This document shows positions 33,245 through 40,858 of a stretch of DNA of 64,000 nucleotides, one piece after another (position 1 is the stretch's first letter; each line of letters opens with the position of its first letter). The translations under genes were made by a program, and so were the position numbers. Source of the stretch: Bradyrhizobium mercantei. GTDB taxonomy: Bacteria; Pseudomonadota; Alphaproteobacteria; Rhizobiales; Xanthobacteraceae. The notes beneath the pieces were generated by a model that worked only from the letters and a program-made list of their open reading frames with translations, had not been told where the DNA came from and made no database searches. The DNA lies in the NCBI RefSeq assembly GCF_001982635.1, contig NZ_MKFI01000004.1:427609-491608 (forward strand). The letters are read 5' to 3'.

Positions 33245-35611
33245 TCACACCGCCATCTTGCGATGCCGTACCGGCGCGCCGACAGACACGCTTTCCGCCG
33301 CGTCGATGATCGCGTTGGCGTCGATGCCGTAGTGGCGGTAGAGGTCGCCGATCGTGCCGGTCTGGCCGAAATGCTCGACACCGAGCGCCTCGAGGCGGTT
33401 GCCGCGCACGCTGCCGAGCCAGCCGAGCGTTGCCGGATGGCCGTCGATCACGGTCACAATGCCGCAGTCGCGGCCGAGCGGCGCCAGCATGCGCTCGATA
33501 TGACTCAAATGCTGCGCGCCGCGGCGGTCGCGGCGCAAATTCCGCGCCGCGGACCAACCCGCATAGAGCCGGTCGGCGGAGGTTACCGCCAGGAGACCGA
33601 CATCGCGGTGGCTCTCGCCGATCAGGCCGACCGCCTCGATCGCCTCCGGCGCGACGGTGCCGGTATAGGCAATCACGATGTCGCAGTTCGGGCCCGGCTT
33701 GCGCATCCAGTAGGCGCCTTCGGTGATGTCGCGCTGCAAATCCGGCGTCATGATCCGTTGCGGCTGCTCCAGCGTTCGCGTCGAGAGTCGCAAGTAAACC
33801 GAACCACCCTCGGCGCCCTCGCGCTGCATGTGGCCAAAACCCCAGCCCATGATCACGGCAAGTTCATCGACGAAGGCCGGATCGAACGAGGCGAGCCCGT
33901 CCTGGCCGATCCCGATCAAGGGCGTCTTGATCGACTGATGCGCGCCGCCTTCCGGCGCGAGCGAGATGCCCGACGGCGTCGCCGCGACCATGAAGCGGGC
34001 GTCCTGGTAGCAGGCGTAGTTCAGCGCATCGAGGCCACGCTCGATGAAGGGATCGTACAGCGTGCCGACCGGCAAGAGCCGCGCGCCGTTGATCTGGTGC
34101 GACAGGCCGAGCGCCGAGAGCATGATGAACAGATTCATCTCGGCGATGCCGAGCTCGAGGTGCTGCCCCTTCGGCGAGTATTCCCAGGTGAAGGCGGACG
34201 GGATCTTCTCCTGCCGGAACAGGTCGTGGTTCTCCAGTTTCGCGAACAGGCCGCGGCGGTTGACCCAGGCGCCGAGATTGGTCGACACGGTGACGTCGGG
34301 CGACGCGGTGACGATGCGCGAGGCGAGCTCGCTGTCGCCGCGCGCCAGCTCATGCAGCACGAGGCCGAAGCCCTGCTGCGTGGACATCTGTGCGGAGACC
34401 TTGAACGCCAGCCGCTCCGGCACATCGATGACGGGCGCCGACAGCCGGCGGCGTCCCTCGCGATTGAAAGGTGCCTCTGCAAGAAATGCTTCGAGCCTCG
34501 CAGGCTCCTGCATCAGGCCCTCGAACTTGTCCCACTCGTGGCCGACGCGGATGTTCTGCGCGGCGCGCCACTTCTCCATCTGCGCGACCGTCATCAGGCC
34601 GGCGTGGTTGTCCTTGTGGCCCTGCATCGGCAGGCCGACACCCTTGATGGTGTAGGCGATGAAGCAGACCGGGCGATCATGGTCGATCGCCTCGAACGCC
34701 TCGATCATGCTCGCCATGTCGTGGCCGCCGAGATTCGACATCAGCGCCAGCAATTCGTCGTCGCTGCGGCGGTCGATCAGGGCCGAGACATCGCCCTGGT
34801 CGCCGATGTCGTCGCGCAGATGCTTGCGGAACGCAGCACCGCCCTGGAAGCACAGCGCCGCGTACATCTGGTTCGGGCAATTGTCGATCCAGCGCTTGAG
34901 TGCCTCACCGCCGGGCTCGGCAAACGCCTCGAGCATCAGCTTGCCGTATTTCACGATCACCACGTCCCAGCCGAAATTGCGGAACATGGTCTCGAACTTC
35001 GCCCACAGCCCCTCGCGCACCACGGCGTCGAGCGACTGCCTGTTGTAGTCGACCACCCACCAGGTGTTGCGCAGGCCGTGCTTCCAGCCTTCCAGCAGCG
35101 CCTCGAAGATGTTGCCCTCGTCCATCTCGGCGTCGCCGACCAGCGCGATCATGCGGCCCTCGGGCCGGTCTCCCAGCCAGCCATGCGCCTTGACGTAATC
35201 CTGCACCAGCGATGCGAACAGGGTCTGCGCCACGCCGAGCCCGACCGAGCCGGTCGAGAAGTCGACGTCGTCGGTATCCTTGGTGCGCGACGGATAGGAT
35301 TGCGCACCCTTGTAGCCGCGGAAATTCTCCAGCTTGTCGCGGGTCTGGTGGCCGAACAGATACTGGATGGCGTGAAACACCGGGCTCGCATGCGGCTTCA
35401 CCGCGACGCGGTCCTGCGGACGCAGCACCGAGAAATAAAGCGCCGACATGATGTTGGCGAGCGAGGCCGAGGAGGCCTGATGGCCGCCGACCTTCAGGCC
35501 GTCGGTCGAGGGCCGCACATGGTTGGCGTGATGGATGGTCCACGACGACAGCCACAGCACCTTGCGGGCCATAGCGGACAGCATGTCGAGGCGTTCAGAC
35601 GCGATACCCAT
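33245..35611 (-). CDS. AceE-like homodimeric 2-oxo-acid dehydrogenase E1 / transketolase-family protein
   Basis: A TPP enzyme of 788 residues from ATG 35611 (MGIASERLDMLSAM). It reads as a short homodimeric pyruvate-dehydrogenase-E1 relative: FSTGSVGLGVAQTLFAS and GDAEMDEGNIFEALLEGWKHGLRNTWWVVDYNRQSLD are the TPP/Mg-binding GDG-type segment, and ELGIAEMNLFIMLSALGLSH is the pyrimidine-domain Glu. It is about 100 residues shorter than E. coli AceE. Related proteins occur beside Lrp regulators and amino-acid catabolic genes, where they are proposed to oxidise 2-oxobutyrate or other branched 2-oxo acids. No E2 or E3 gene is adjacent. The divergent Lrp-type gene strongly suggests control by an amino acid. 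Confidence 0.85.
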   Translation of the reverse strand: MGIASERLDMLSAMARKVLWLSSWTIHHANHVRPSTDGLKVGGHQASSASLANIMSALYFSVLRPQDRVAVKPHASPVFHAIQYLFGHQTRDKLENFRGYKGAQSYPSRTKDTDDVDFSTGSVGLGVAQTLFASLVQDYVKAHGWLGDRPEGRMIALVGDAEMDEGNIFEALLEGWKHGLRNTWWVVDYNRQSLDAVVREGLWAKFETMFRNFGWDVVIVKYGKLMLEAFAEPGGEALKRWIDNCPNQMYAALCFQGGAAFRKHLRDDIGDQGDVSALIDRRSDDELLALMSNLGGHDMASMIEAFEAIDHDRPVCFIAYTIKGVGLPMQGHKDNHAGLMTVAQMEKWRAAQNIRVGHEWDKFEGLMQEPARLEAFLAEAPFNREGRRRLSAPVIDVPERLAFKVSAQMSTQQGFGLVLHELARGDSELASRIVTASPDVTVSTNLGAWVNRRGLFAKLENHDLFRQEKIPSAFTWEYSPKGQHLELGIAEMNLFIMLSALGLSHQINGARLLPVGTLYDPFIERGLDALNYACYQDARFMVAATPSGISLAPEGGAHQSIKTPLIGIGQDGLASFDPAFVDELAVIMGWGFGHMQREGAEGGSVYLRLSTRTLEQPQRIMTPDLQRDITEGAYWMRKPGPNCDIVIAYTGTVAPEAIEAVGLIGESHRDVGLLAVTSADRLYAGWSAARNLRRDRRGAQHLSHIERMLAPLGRDCGIVTVIDGHPATLGWLGSVRGNRLEALGVEHFGQTGTIGDLYRHYGIDANAIIDAAESVSVGAPVRHRKMAV

Positions 35612-35687
35612 GGCAATGCTCCAGCGATATTTACAGATGTTACTGCCGCGAGGCCCGCCGAAAATCTCAATTCCACGCGACAGCACA

Positions 35688-35709
35688 GGGAAAATTGGGA
35701 TAAATTCCC
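35688..35709. promoter_or_regulatory. candidate Lrp operator between the AceE-like gene and the Lrp gene
   Basis: An AT-rich inverted repeat with arms GGGAA and TTCCC around AAATTGGGATAAAT sits in the 130-base divergent gap, 32 bases before the Lrp-gene start. AT-rich imperfect palindromes of this size are typical Lrp/AsnC targets. Only one site is evident by eye. Confidence 0.45.
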
Positions 35710-35741
35710 ACGATCCGGCCGCAACTAGCGAGTTCATCCCA

Positions 35742-36203
35742 ATGCCTGCCCTCGATGCCATCGACCGCAAGATCCTGGCCCTGCTCCAGACCGACAGCCG
35801 CATGACCATGCAGGAGCTCGCCGACAAGGTCGGGCTGTCGGTGTCGCCCTGCCATCGCCGGGTCAAGCTGCTCGAGGAGCGCGGTGTGATCTCGCGCTAC
35901 ATCGCGACCGTCGACCAGAAATCGATCGGGCTGCACGTCTCGGTCTTCATCTCGATCAAGCTCGCGCGGCAGAAGGAGGAAGACCTCAATCGCTTCGCGC
36001 GCGCGATCTCCAAATGGGACGAGGTGCTCGAGTGCTATCTGATGACCGGCAACCGCGACTATCTGCTGCGCGTCGTCGCCGCCGACCTCTCGTCCTATGA
36101 GGCGTTCCTGAAGAACAAGCTGACCCGCCTCGACGGCATCGCCTCGATCGAGTCGAGCTTTGCGCTGAGCCAGGTGAAGTATTCAACGGCGCTGCCGGTG
36201 TAG
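35742..36203 (+). CDS. Lrp/AsnC-family transcriptional regulator
   Basis: A 153-residue regulator of standard size, ATG 35742 (MPALDAIDRKILALLQTDSRM). The helix-turn-helix is at about 20-60 (TMQELADKVGLSVSPCHRRVKLLEERGVISRYIATVD), followed by the RAM ligand-binding domain (HVSVFISIKLARQKEEDLNRFARAISKWDEVLECYLMTGNRDYLLRVVAADL). LVCYLMTGNRDYLL-like sequence is where amino acids bind at dimer interfaces. Divergent from the AceE-like gene, which it probably activates in response to an amino acid. Confidence 0.92.
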   Translation: MPALDAIDRKILALLQTDSRMTMQELADKVGLSVSPCHRRVKLLEERGVISRYIATVDQKSIGLHVSVFISIKLARQKEEDLNRFARAISKWDEVLECYLMTGNRDYLLRVVAADLSSYEAFLKNKLTRLDGIASIESSFALSQVKYSTALPV

Positions 36204-36234
36204 GATTGTTGGCCGGCTCGTGCCGACACCGCAT

Positions 36235-36360
36235 CGTCGTCCCTGCGGAAGCAGGGACCCATACTCCACGGCGGGAGTTGTGAGAGGTCCTCGTCGTTCC
36301 AGCATCGCACAACAATGACCATCGGTGGTTATGGGTCCCTGCCTTCGCCGGGACGACGAT
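36235..36360. repeat. intergenic inverted repeat, family A copy 5
   Basis: Left arm CGTCGTCCCTGCGGAAGC...GGGACCCATA and right arm TTATGGGTCCCTGCC...CGGGACGACGAT are about 126 bases apart, inside the 501-base gap 36204-36704. The middle of the element differs from the other copies while the arms are conserved. Confidence 0.85.
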
Positions 36361-36397
36361 GAGGATGGTTCTCGATTCAAGATGCCAAACACGCGGT

Positions 36398-36499
36398 GTC
36401 ATCACCCGCGCATGCGTGTGATCCAGTATTCCAGAGGCGGCCGTGCTTGAGCCGAGAGGCCGCGGCGTACTGGATCGCCCGGTCGAGCCGGGCGATGAC
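36398..36499. repeat. intergenic inverted repeat, family G
   Basis: Left end GTCATCACCCGCGCATGCG with ATCCAGTA, and right end TACTGGATCGCCCGG with CCGGGCGATGAC, pair over about 102 bases. It lies 37 bases from the family A element in the same gap. Downstream of it (36500-36704) I see no gene other than the LTxxQ protein's leader region. Confidence 0.8.
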
Positions 36500-36704
36500 T
36501 GCTGAAGATGGGGCGCGACTTCACGCTCTCGGGACAGGGAGAGAGGCACACCGGAGGGCGAAATCGGATCCTGCATGGCAGCCCCTGCGGAACAGCTGGC
36601 ACGCAAAGAGTTGCCTGCGGCTCGCGGCGCGGCGGGAACCGAGCGGCAACGTCCGGTGTTGATGTCAGGCACTATTGAGTATTTTGACACAAGTGAGAAC
36701 GAAC

Positions 36705-38360
36705 ATGGCCCGCCGCAAACATTCATGGTTGGCACTCGCCGCAATTCTCGCGACTGCAGCATCGGTGACGCTGCTCGCTGATCCGACGCTGGCGGCCCGC
36801 GGCGGTGGTGGCGGTCATGGCGGTGGTGGCGGGCATGGCGGCGGCGGTTTCCACGGAGGTGGCGGCGGATTTCACGGCGGCGGAGGCTTCCATGGCGGCG
36901 GTGGTGGCTTCCACGGCGGCGGGCTTCGCGCCGGAGGTTTTCACGGCGGAGGCGCTCGCGGCGGCGGCTTTCACACCATTCATGCTGCGCCTCATGCCGC
37001 ACCAAGGATGGGGCGCGGCGGCGGGGCGCGGCAATTCCATGCCACCCGCAATCCTGCCATCACGCATAACCCGGCGATGACCCGCAATCCGGCCGTCGCA
37101 CACGGCGTCGCGGCGGGCCGCCATGCCCCCTCGGCCGCCGCGATGCGGCGCAACGCCGGCGCCGTTGGCCGCAGCCTGTCCTCGCGCCCGGTCACCGCCG
37201 CCCTGCACAGGCCGGGCGGATTGCGCAATCCGATGGCGCGCGCTGCGATCATGACAGCCGCCGCCGGCGCGGCCTGGGGCTATCACAACCGTAATGGTGA
37301 TTGGTGGTGGCGCCATCCGCATGGCGGCTTCGGCTGGGTCGGCCCGGTGTTCTGGCCCTATGCCTATTACGACCTCTATGACTATGCCTGGTGGGGCGAT
37401 GACTACGACCCGTATTTCTGGGACTATGGCTACAACGACATCTACGCCGGCCTGTTCGGTCCCTATGACTACGATGCCTTGAGCGGCTATGCCGACTACC
37501 TGCCAGGCCGTGCCGGTCCCCGGCCGCCGGTGACCGGTCGATCCCGCGCCCCCGATCCAGCCGCGACCCTTGCCGACATGTGCGGCAGCGACAGAAGCGA
37601 CATCGCGGGCTTCCCGATCGAGCAATTCCGCAGCGCCATCCAGCCCAATGCGGAGCAGAGCGCTGCGCTCGACGAACTCGCCGCGGCATCGCAGAAGGCG
37701 TCCCAGAGCATTCTCAATTCATGTCCCAAGGACGTGCCGTTGACCGCGCCGAGCCGCCTCGCCTCGATGCAGCAGCGCCTCCAGGCCATGCGTGACGCGG
37801 TCGGCATCCTGCAACCGGCGCTGGAGAAGTTCTACGGGCTGCTCAGCGACGACCAGAAAGCCAAGGTGACGGCGCTGGCGGCCGATCGGCGCCGCACCAC
37901 ACGTGCGGCGACGGCGGATAACGGCAACTGCAACGCGGCGCAACCCGCCGCGATCGCATGGCCCGGCGACGTCATCGACCGCGATGTCAAGCCGACCGAC
38001 GCGCAGCGGGCGAGCCTCGACGCCCTGCGGGATGCGGCGACAAAGGCCGAGGACACATTGAAATCATCCTGTCGGCCCACCGGCGCGCGCACGCCACCGG
38101 CGCGCCTTGCGGCGGTCGGGGCAAGACTGGATTCGCTGCTTCAGGCGATCGGCACGGTGCGTCCTGCGCTGGACACCTTCTACAATTCGCTCAGCGACGA
38201 GCAGAAAGCCGCGTTCGACGCGGTCGGCCCCGAGCGGGACGGCGGGCAGAGCGCGATGGCCGCCGCAACTGGCGACGAACCGCCGCGAAACCGCCATCGC
38301 CGTCATTACCATCGCGGTCCCAATATCGGAGGCATGATCTTCCGGATGATGGGCTTGTAA
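36705..38360 (+). CDS. secreted Gly/His-rich protein with two LTxxQ (Spy/CpxP-like) modules
   Basis: A 551-residue exported protein, paralogue of the one at 3.0-4.9 kb. A signal peptide (MARRKHSWLALAAILATAASVTLLADPTLAA) leads to a long Gly/His tract built from GGGG(F)HGGG repeats (about 30-75), a basic linker, then an aromatic block at 216-265 (WPYAYYDLYDYAWWGDDYDP). Two LTxxQ-like modules follow, starting at C293 and C409, each with a paired Cys and a PAL..FY..LS.DQKA segment. Compared with the paralogue, the aromatic block and modules are conserved while the low-complexity half is replaced (Gly/His versus Pro/Ala/Gln). ATG 36705 is preferred over an upstream TTG. Role unknown; His-rich tract suggests metal binding (inference). 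Confidence 0.82.
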   Translation: MARRKHSWLALAAILATAASVTLLADPTLAARGGGGGHGGGGGHGGGGFHGGGGGFHGGGGFHGGGGGFHGGGLRAGGFHGGGARGGGFHTIHAAPHAAPRMGRGGGARQFHATRNPAITHNPAMTRNPAVAHGVAAGRHAPSAAAMRRNAGAVGRSLSSRPVTAALHRPGGLRNPMARAAIMTAAAGAAWGYHNRNGDWWWRHPHGGFGWVGPVFWPYAYYDLYDYAWWGDDYDPYFWDYGYNDIYAGLFGPYDYDALSGYADYLPGRAGPRPPVTGRSRAPDPAATLADMCGSDRSDIAGFPIEQFRSAIQPNAEQSAALDELAAASQKASQSILNSCPKDVPLTAPSRLASMQQRLQAMRDAVGILQPALEKFYGLLSDDQKAKVTALAADRRRTTRAATADNGNCNAAQPAAIAWPGDVIDRDVKPTDAQRASLDALRDAATKAEDTLKSSCRPTGARTPPARLAAVGARLDSLLQAIGTVRPALDTFYNSLSDEQKAAFDAVGPERDGGQSAMAAATGDEPPRNRHRRHYHRGPNIGGMIFRMMGL

Positions 38361-38432
38361 GGCTCGCCATCGCCGGCGCGTATCGCGGTGCCATCCCGCG
38401 CGCTCAGCGGATCGGCCGGCGGCGCCGCCGGG

Positions 38433-38540
38433 CTACGGCGCGATCCAGATGCCAATCACAATGATCGCCAGTGAGACGGCAATCACGAGCATATCGGTCG
38501 TGAGCCAATCAGGCATTCCGTTTGAAGGCTGCTCGCTCAT
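38433..38540 (-). CDS. 35-residue single-helix membrane peptide
   Basis: A short gene: ATG 38540, stop TAG at 38433-38435. The peptide begins MSEQPSNGMPDWLTTDM and continues with a hydrophobic run of about 17 residues (LVIAVSLAIIVIGIWIA) ending in Pro, so it should be a single-pass membrane peptide with its N-terminus polar. The ribosome site AAGGAG lies eight bases before the ATG, among the best in this window, which is the main reason to call it. It is antiparallel to, and follows, the LTxxQ gene. I do not recognise a family. Confidence 0.6.
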   Translation of the reverse strand: MSEQPSNGMPDWLTTDMLVIAVSLAIIVIGIWIAP

Positions 38541-38752
38541 GTCCGCGACTCCTTCTGTTCGCGTCGAGCCAACATGCTGAAGCGGACCGGCGCGAACGAG
38601 GATGAACTAGATCACATAAGAGCGCGACAAGCGGTCGCTCTGAATTTCGCGCATCTGCGCGCGTTCAAGTTGCGGCGTGCAATCGATCTTCCGCCCAGGT
38701 TTCTGAACATGTTCGACAACGAAGGCGGCTTCAGCAAACACGGCAGCACGTC

Positions 38753-39637
38753 TTAGCCCGGCGTTGCTGCCAATCGCCCGACGATCCAGTCGCGGAATGC
38801 CGACAGCGCGGGCTCGTCGGCGAGCCGCGCCTCGTATTGCAGCACGAAGTGGCGGCGGGTCTGGCGCACCTTGGGATGCGCGATCACGATCTTGCGACGC
38901 GCGAGGTCGGGCGCCAGCAGTGCCTCGATCGCAATCGCAACACCCATGCCCGCCGCAGCCGCCTCGATCGCGAGACCTACGCTTTCAAAACTGCTGCCGA
39001 CCTGCGCGGGCACGTTGCTCAATCCGGCATGATCGAGCCAGCGGCGCCAGTCGTCGGGACGCGGCCGCGCGTGCAGCAGCGGCACGGCGGCGAAATCGAG
39101 CGGGCCGCGCTTCAGCCAACGCGGCGCGCAGACCGGCACGGTCGCGATCGGGACCAGCTTATGGGTGACGAGCCCGGGCCGCGGCGCGCCGTCGGACACC
39201 GCGATGACGGCGTCATAGCGGCCGGGCAACAGATCGAGCGGATTGGGCGAGGTGTGCAGATCGATCGCGAGATCGGGGTGTGCCGATCTGAGCTCCGGCC
39301 AGATCGGCAGCAGCAGCCGCGAGGCGACGAAGCCGTACACGCCGATCGAGAGCCGCCGCAGCCGCGTCAGCTTCACGCCGCTGACGCCGTCAGCGATGCG
39401 GTCGAGGCCTTCGCGCGTCGCCTGCGCCAGCGCCTCGCCGGCGCTGGTCAGGATGAGACCGCCCGGCTGCCGCAGGAACAGCGGCTTGTGCAGCCCGTCC
39501 TCCAGCGCGCGGATGTGCCGGCTCACCGCGCCTGCCGTGACGCCGAGCTCCTCGCCAGCGCGGGTCATCGACAGATGACGCGCGACGGCTTCGAAGGCAC
39601 GGATCGCATGCAGCGGGGGTAAGCGGCGCCAGGACAT
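38753..39637 (-). CDS. LysR-family transcriptional regulator (GcvA-like)
   Basis: A 294-residue LysR regulator. The N-terminal winged helix (PPLHAIRAFEAVARHLSMTRAGEELGVTAGAVSRHIRALEDGLHKPLFLRQPGG) is clear at residues 7-60; RLPPLHAIRAFEA is the GcvA/AmpR-like version. The C-terminal two-lobe effector domain follows (LRRLSIGVYGFVASRLLLPIWPEL). It is divergent from the 2-keto-acid hydratase-like gene at 39.8 kb. An exact inverted repeat at 39654-39674 begins 17 bases before its start codon, the expected spot for autoregulation and control of the neighbour. Confidence 0.92.
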   Translation of the reverse strand: MSWRRLPPLHAIRAFEAVARHLSMTRAGEELGVTAGAVSRHIRALEDGLHKPLFLRQPGGLILTSAGEALAQATREGLDRIADGVSGVKLTRLRRLSIGVYGFVASRLLLPIWPELRSAHPDLAIDLHTSPNPLDLLPGRYDAVIAVSDGAPRPGLVTHKLVPIATVPVCAPRWLKRGPLDFAAVPLLHARPRPDDWRRWLDHAGLSNVPAQVGSSFESVGLAIEAAAAGMGVAIAIEALLAPDLARRKIVIAHPKVRQTRRHFVLQYEARLADEPALSAFRDWIVGRLAATPG

Positions 39638-39653
39638 GAGTTGATTATGATCC

Positions 39654-39674
39654 GGATTGAGTATGACTCAATCC
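39654..39674. promoter_or_regulatory. LysR operator candidate (perfect 9-base inverted repeat)
   Basis: Arms GGATTGAGT and ACTCAATCC are perfect complements separated by ATG. The centre contains a T-N11-A arrangement as in LysR boxes. It lies in the 133-base divergent gap between the lysR gene and the FAH-fold hydratase gene. Confidence 0.7.
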
Positions 39675-39770
39675 ATCCTGCGGATAAATCGTTTGCTGTG
39701 CGGCAAACACAATCCTATCCGCTGCGCACCACCGGCATCGCCACGCCGGCAAAGCGTCTCGAGGTCTTCG

Positions 39771-40556
39771 ATGGATATCGCCCGCCAGCGTGAACTTGCG
39801 CGCCTGCTTGCCGCCCTTCGCCGTGACGGGCGCCAGCAGAGCGGGCTCGATCCTAAACTGGTGCCGCCGGACAAGGAGACCGCCTACCGCGTCGCGCAGA
39901 TGGTTGCCGACGAGATCGATCGGCCGGTCGCAGGCTGGAAGATCGCCGCGATGAAAGCGGGCCTGCAGGCGCAGCTCCGCACGGACTCGCCGATCTATGG
40001 CCGCGTCTACGCACCTGATATCCGCGAGGCTCCGGTCAGTGTCGCGCATGCGAGGCAATGCAGCCCGATCCCCGAGGTCGAGTACCAGGCGCGGCTCGGC
40101 GCCGATCTGCCACCGCGCGACAAGCCCTACACGATCGACGAGGTGACCGAGGCGGTGGCCTCGCTGCATCCCGGCATCGAGCTCGCCGAATGCCGCTTCA
40201 TCCATGATGCGGCATTCCCTGCCCTGCCCGCGATCCTCGCCGATGGTGCCGGCGCCGGCAGCATCGCCTACGGGCCTGCGATCGCGGACTGGCGGACGCG
40301 CGACATCGCCGGACAAGAGGTGACGCTCACCTGCAACGGCGCGCTGCGGCGCAAGGGCACCGCGGCGGACGCGCTCGATCACCCGATCGTGCCGCTCATC
40401 TGGCTCGCCAACGAATTGTCGCGCACCGGCGTCGGGCTGAAGGCCGGCCAGATGATCTCGACCGGCACACTGACCGGCATGTTGCGGCCGAAGCCGGGCG
40501 ACAGCTACGTCGCCGATTTCGGCCCGTTCGGCAGCGTGACGGCGAGCTACGTGTGA
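39771..40556 (+). CDS. 2-keto-4-pentenoate hydratase-like FAH-fold protein
   Basis: A 261-residue protein starting at ATG 39771 (MDIARQRELARLLAALRRDG), with GAGG seven bases upstream. The fumarylacetoacetase-fold metal site is suggested by PEVEYQARLGADLPPRD (two acidic residues) and HPGIELAECRF, and the family end ISTGTLTGM. It matches the 2-keto-4-pentenoate hydratase/2-oxohepta-3-ene-dioate hydratase group used after meta-cleavage of aromatics, although decarboxylases share the fold. No ring-cleavage enzyme is adjacent, so the substrate is uncertain. Likely controlled by the divergent LysR gene. Confidence 0.82.
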   Translation: MDIARQRELARLLAALRRDGRQQSGLDPKLVPPDKETAYRVAQMVADEIDRPVAGWKIAAMKAGLQAQLRTDSPIYGRVYAPDIREAPVSVAHARQCSPIPEVEYQARLGADLPPRDKPYTIDEVTEAVASLHPGIELAECRFIHDAAFPALPAILADGAGAGSIAYGPAIADWRTRDIAGQEVTLTCNGALRRKGTAADALDHPIVPLIWLANELSRTGVGLKAGQMISTGTLTGMLRPKPGDSYVADFGPFGSVTASYV

Positions 40557-40654
40557 TGCGCGGGCTGGATCAGCAAAATGTAATCCACCAACTTCGCCGC
40601 GCGATCGAATGATCGGCTGCGCTGCGCCCACGTGAGGCACGCACCGGCGGAAGG

Positions 40655-40823
40655 GTTCCCTCCCCCCTTGCGGGGGAGGGTTAGGGAGAGGGGTACCACA
40701 CGGCGTGCTCTCTCAAGTTTTGTTGGCGGCGAGATGCGTGCATTTTGAAAGCGACGCTCTCACTCTCATCACGCCCGGGGCCACCCCTCTCCCCAGCCCT
40801 CCCCCGCAAGGGGGGAGGGAGCC
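40655..40823. repeat. intergenic inverted repeat, family F
   Basis: GTTCCCTCCCCCCTTGCGGG and its complement at the right end CCCGCAAGGGGGGAGGGAGC, with inner GGGAGAGGGGTACC/GCCACCCCTCTCCCC, enclose a less symmetric middle, about 169 bases in all. It takes up over half the 302-base gap 40557-40858. The left hairpin (CCCCCTTGCGGGGG) could also act in termination, though no U-run follows. Confidence 0.8.
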
Positions 40824-40858
40824 TGACTAGTGTGCTCACCTGACTTAGGGCTACATCC

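Noticed and set aside
36735..36960. Gly/His repeats of the second LTxxQ protein as a further substrate of the radical SAM maturase
   Set aside because: The tract (GGGFHGGG) superficially resembles the precursor core, but the protein is 551 residues, exported by a signal peptide and 14 kb away, with none of the F-x-R triads.
38574..38756. A 60-residue frame next to the lysR gene
   Set aside because: No Shine-Dalgarno sequence before its ATG and the composition is not protein-like; it ends just within the lysR 3' end.
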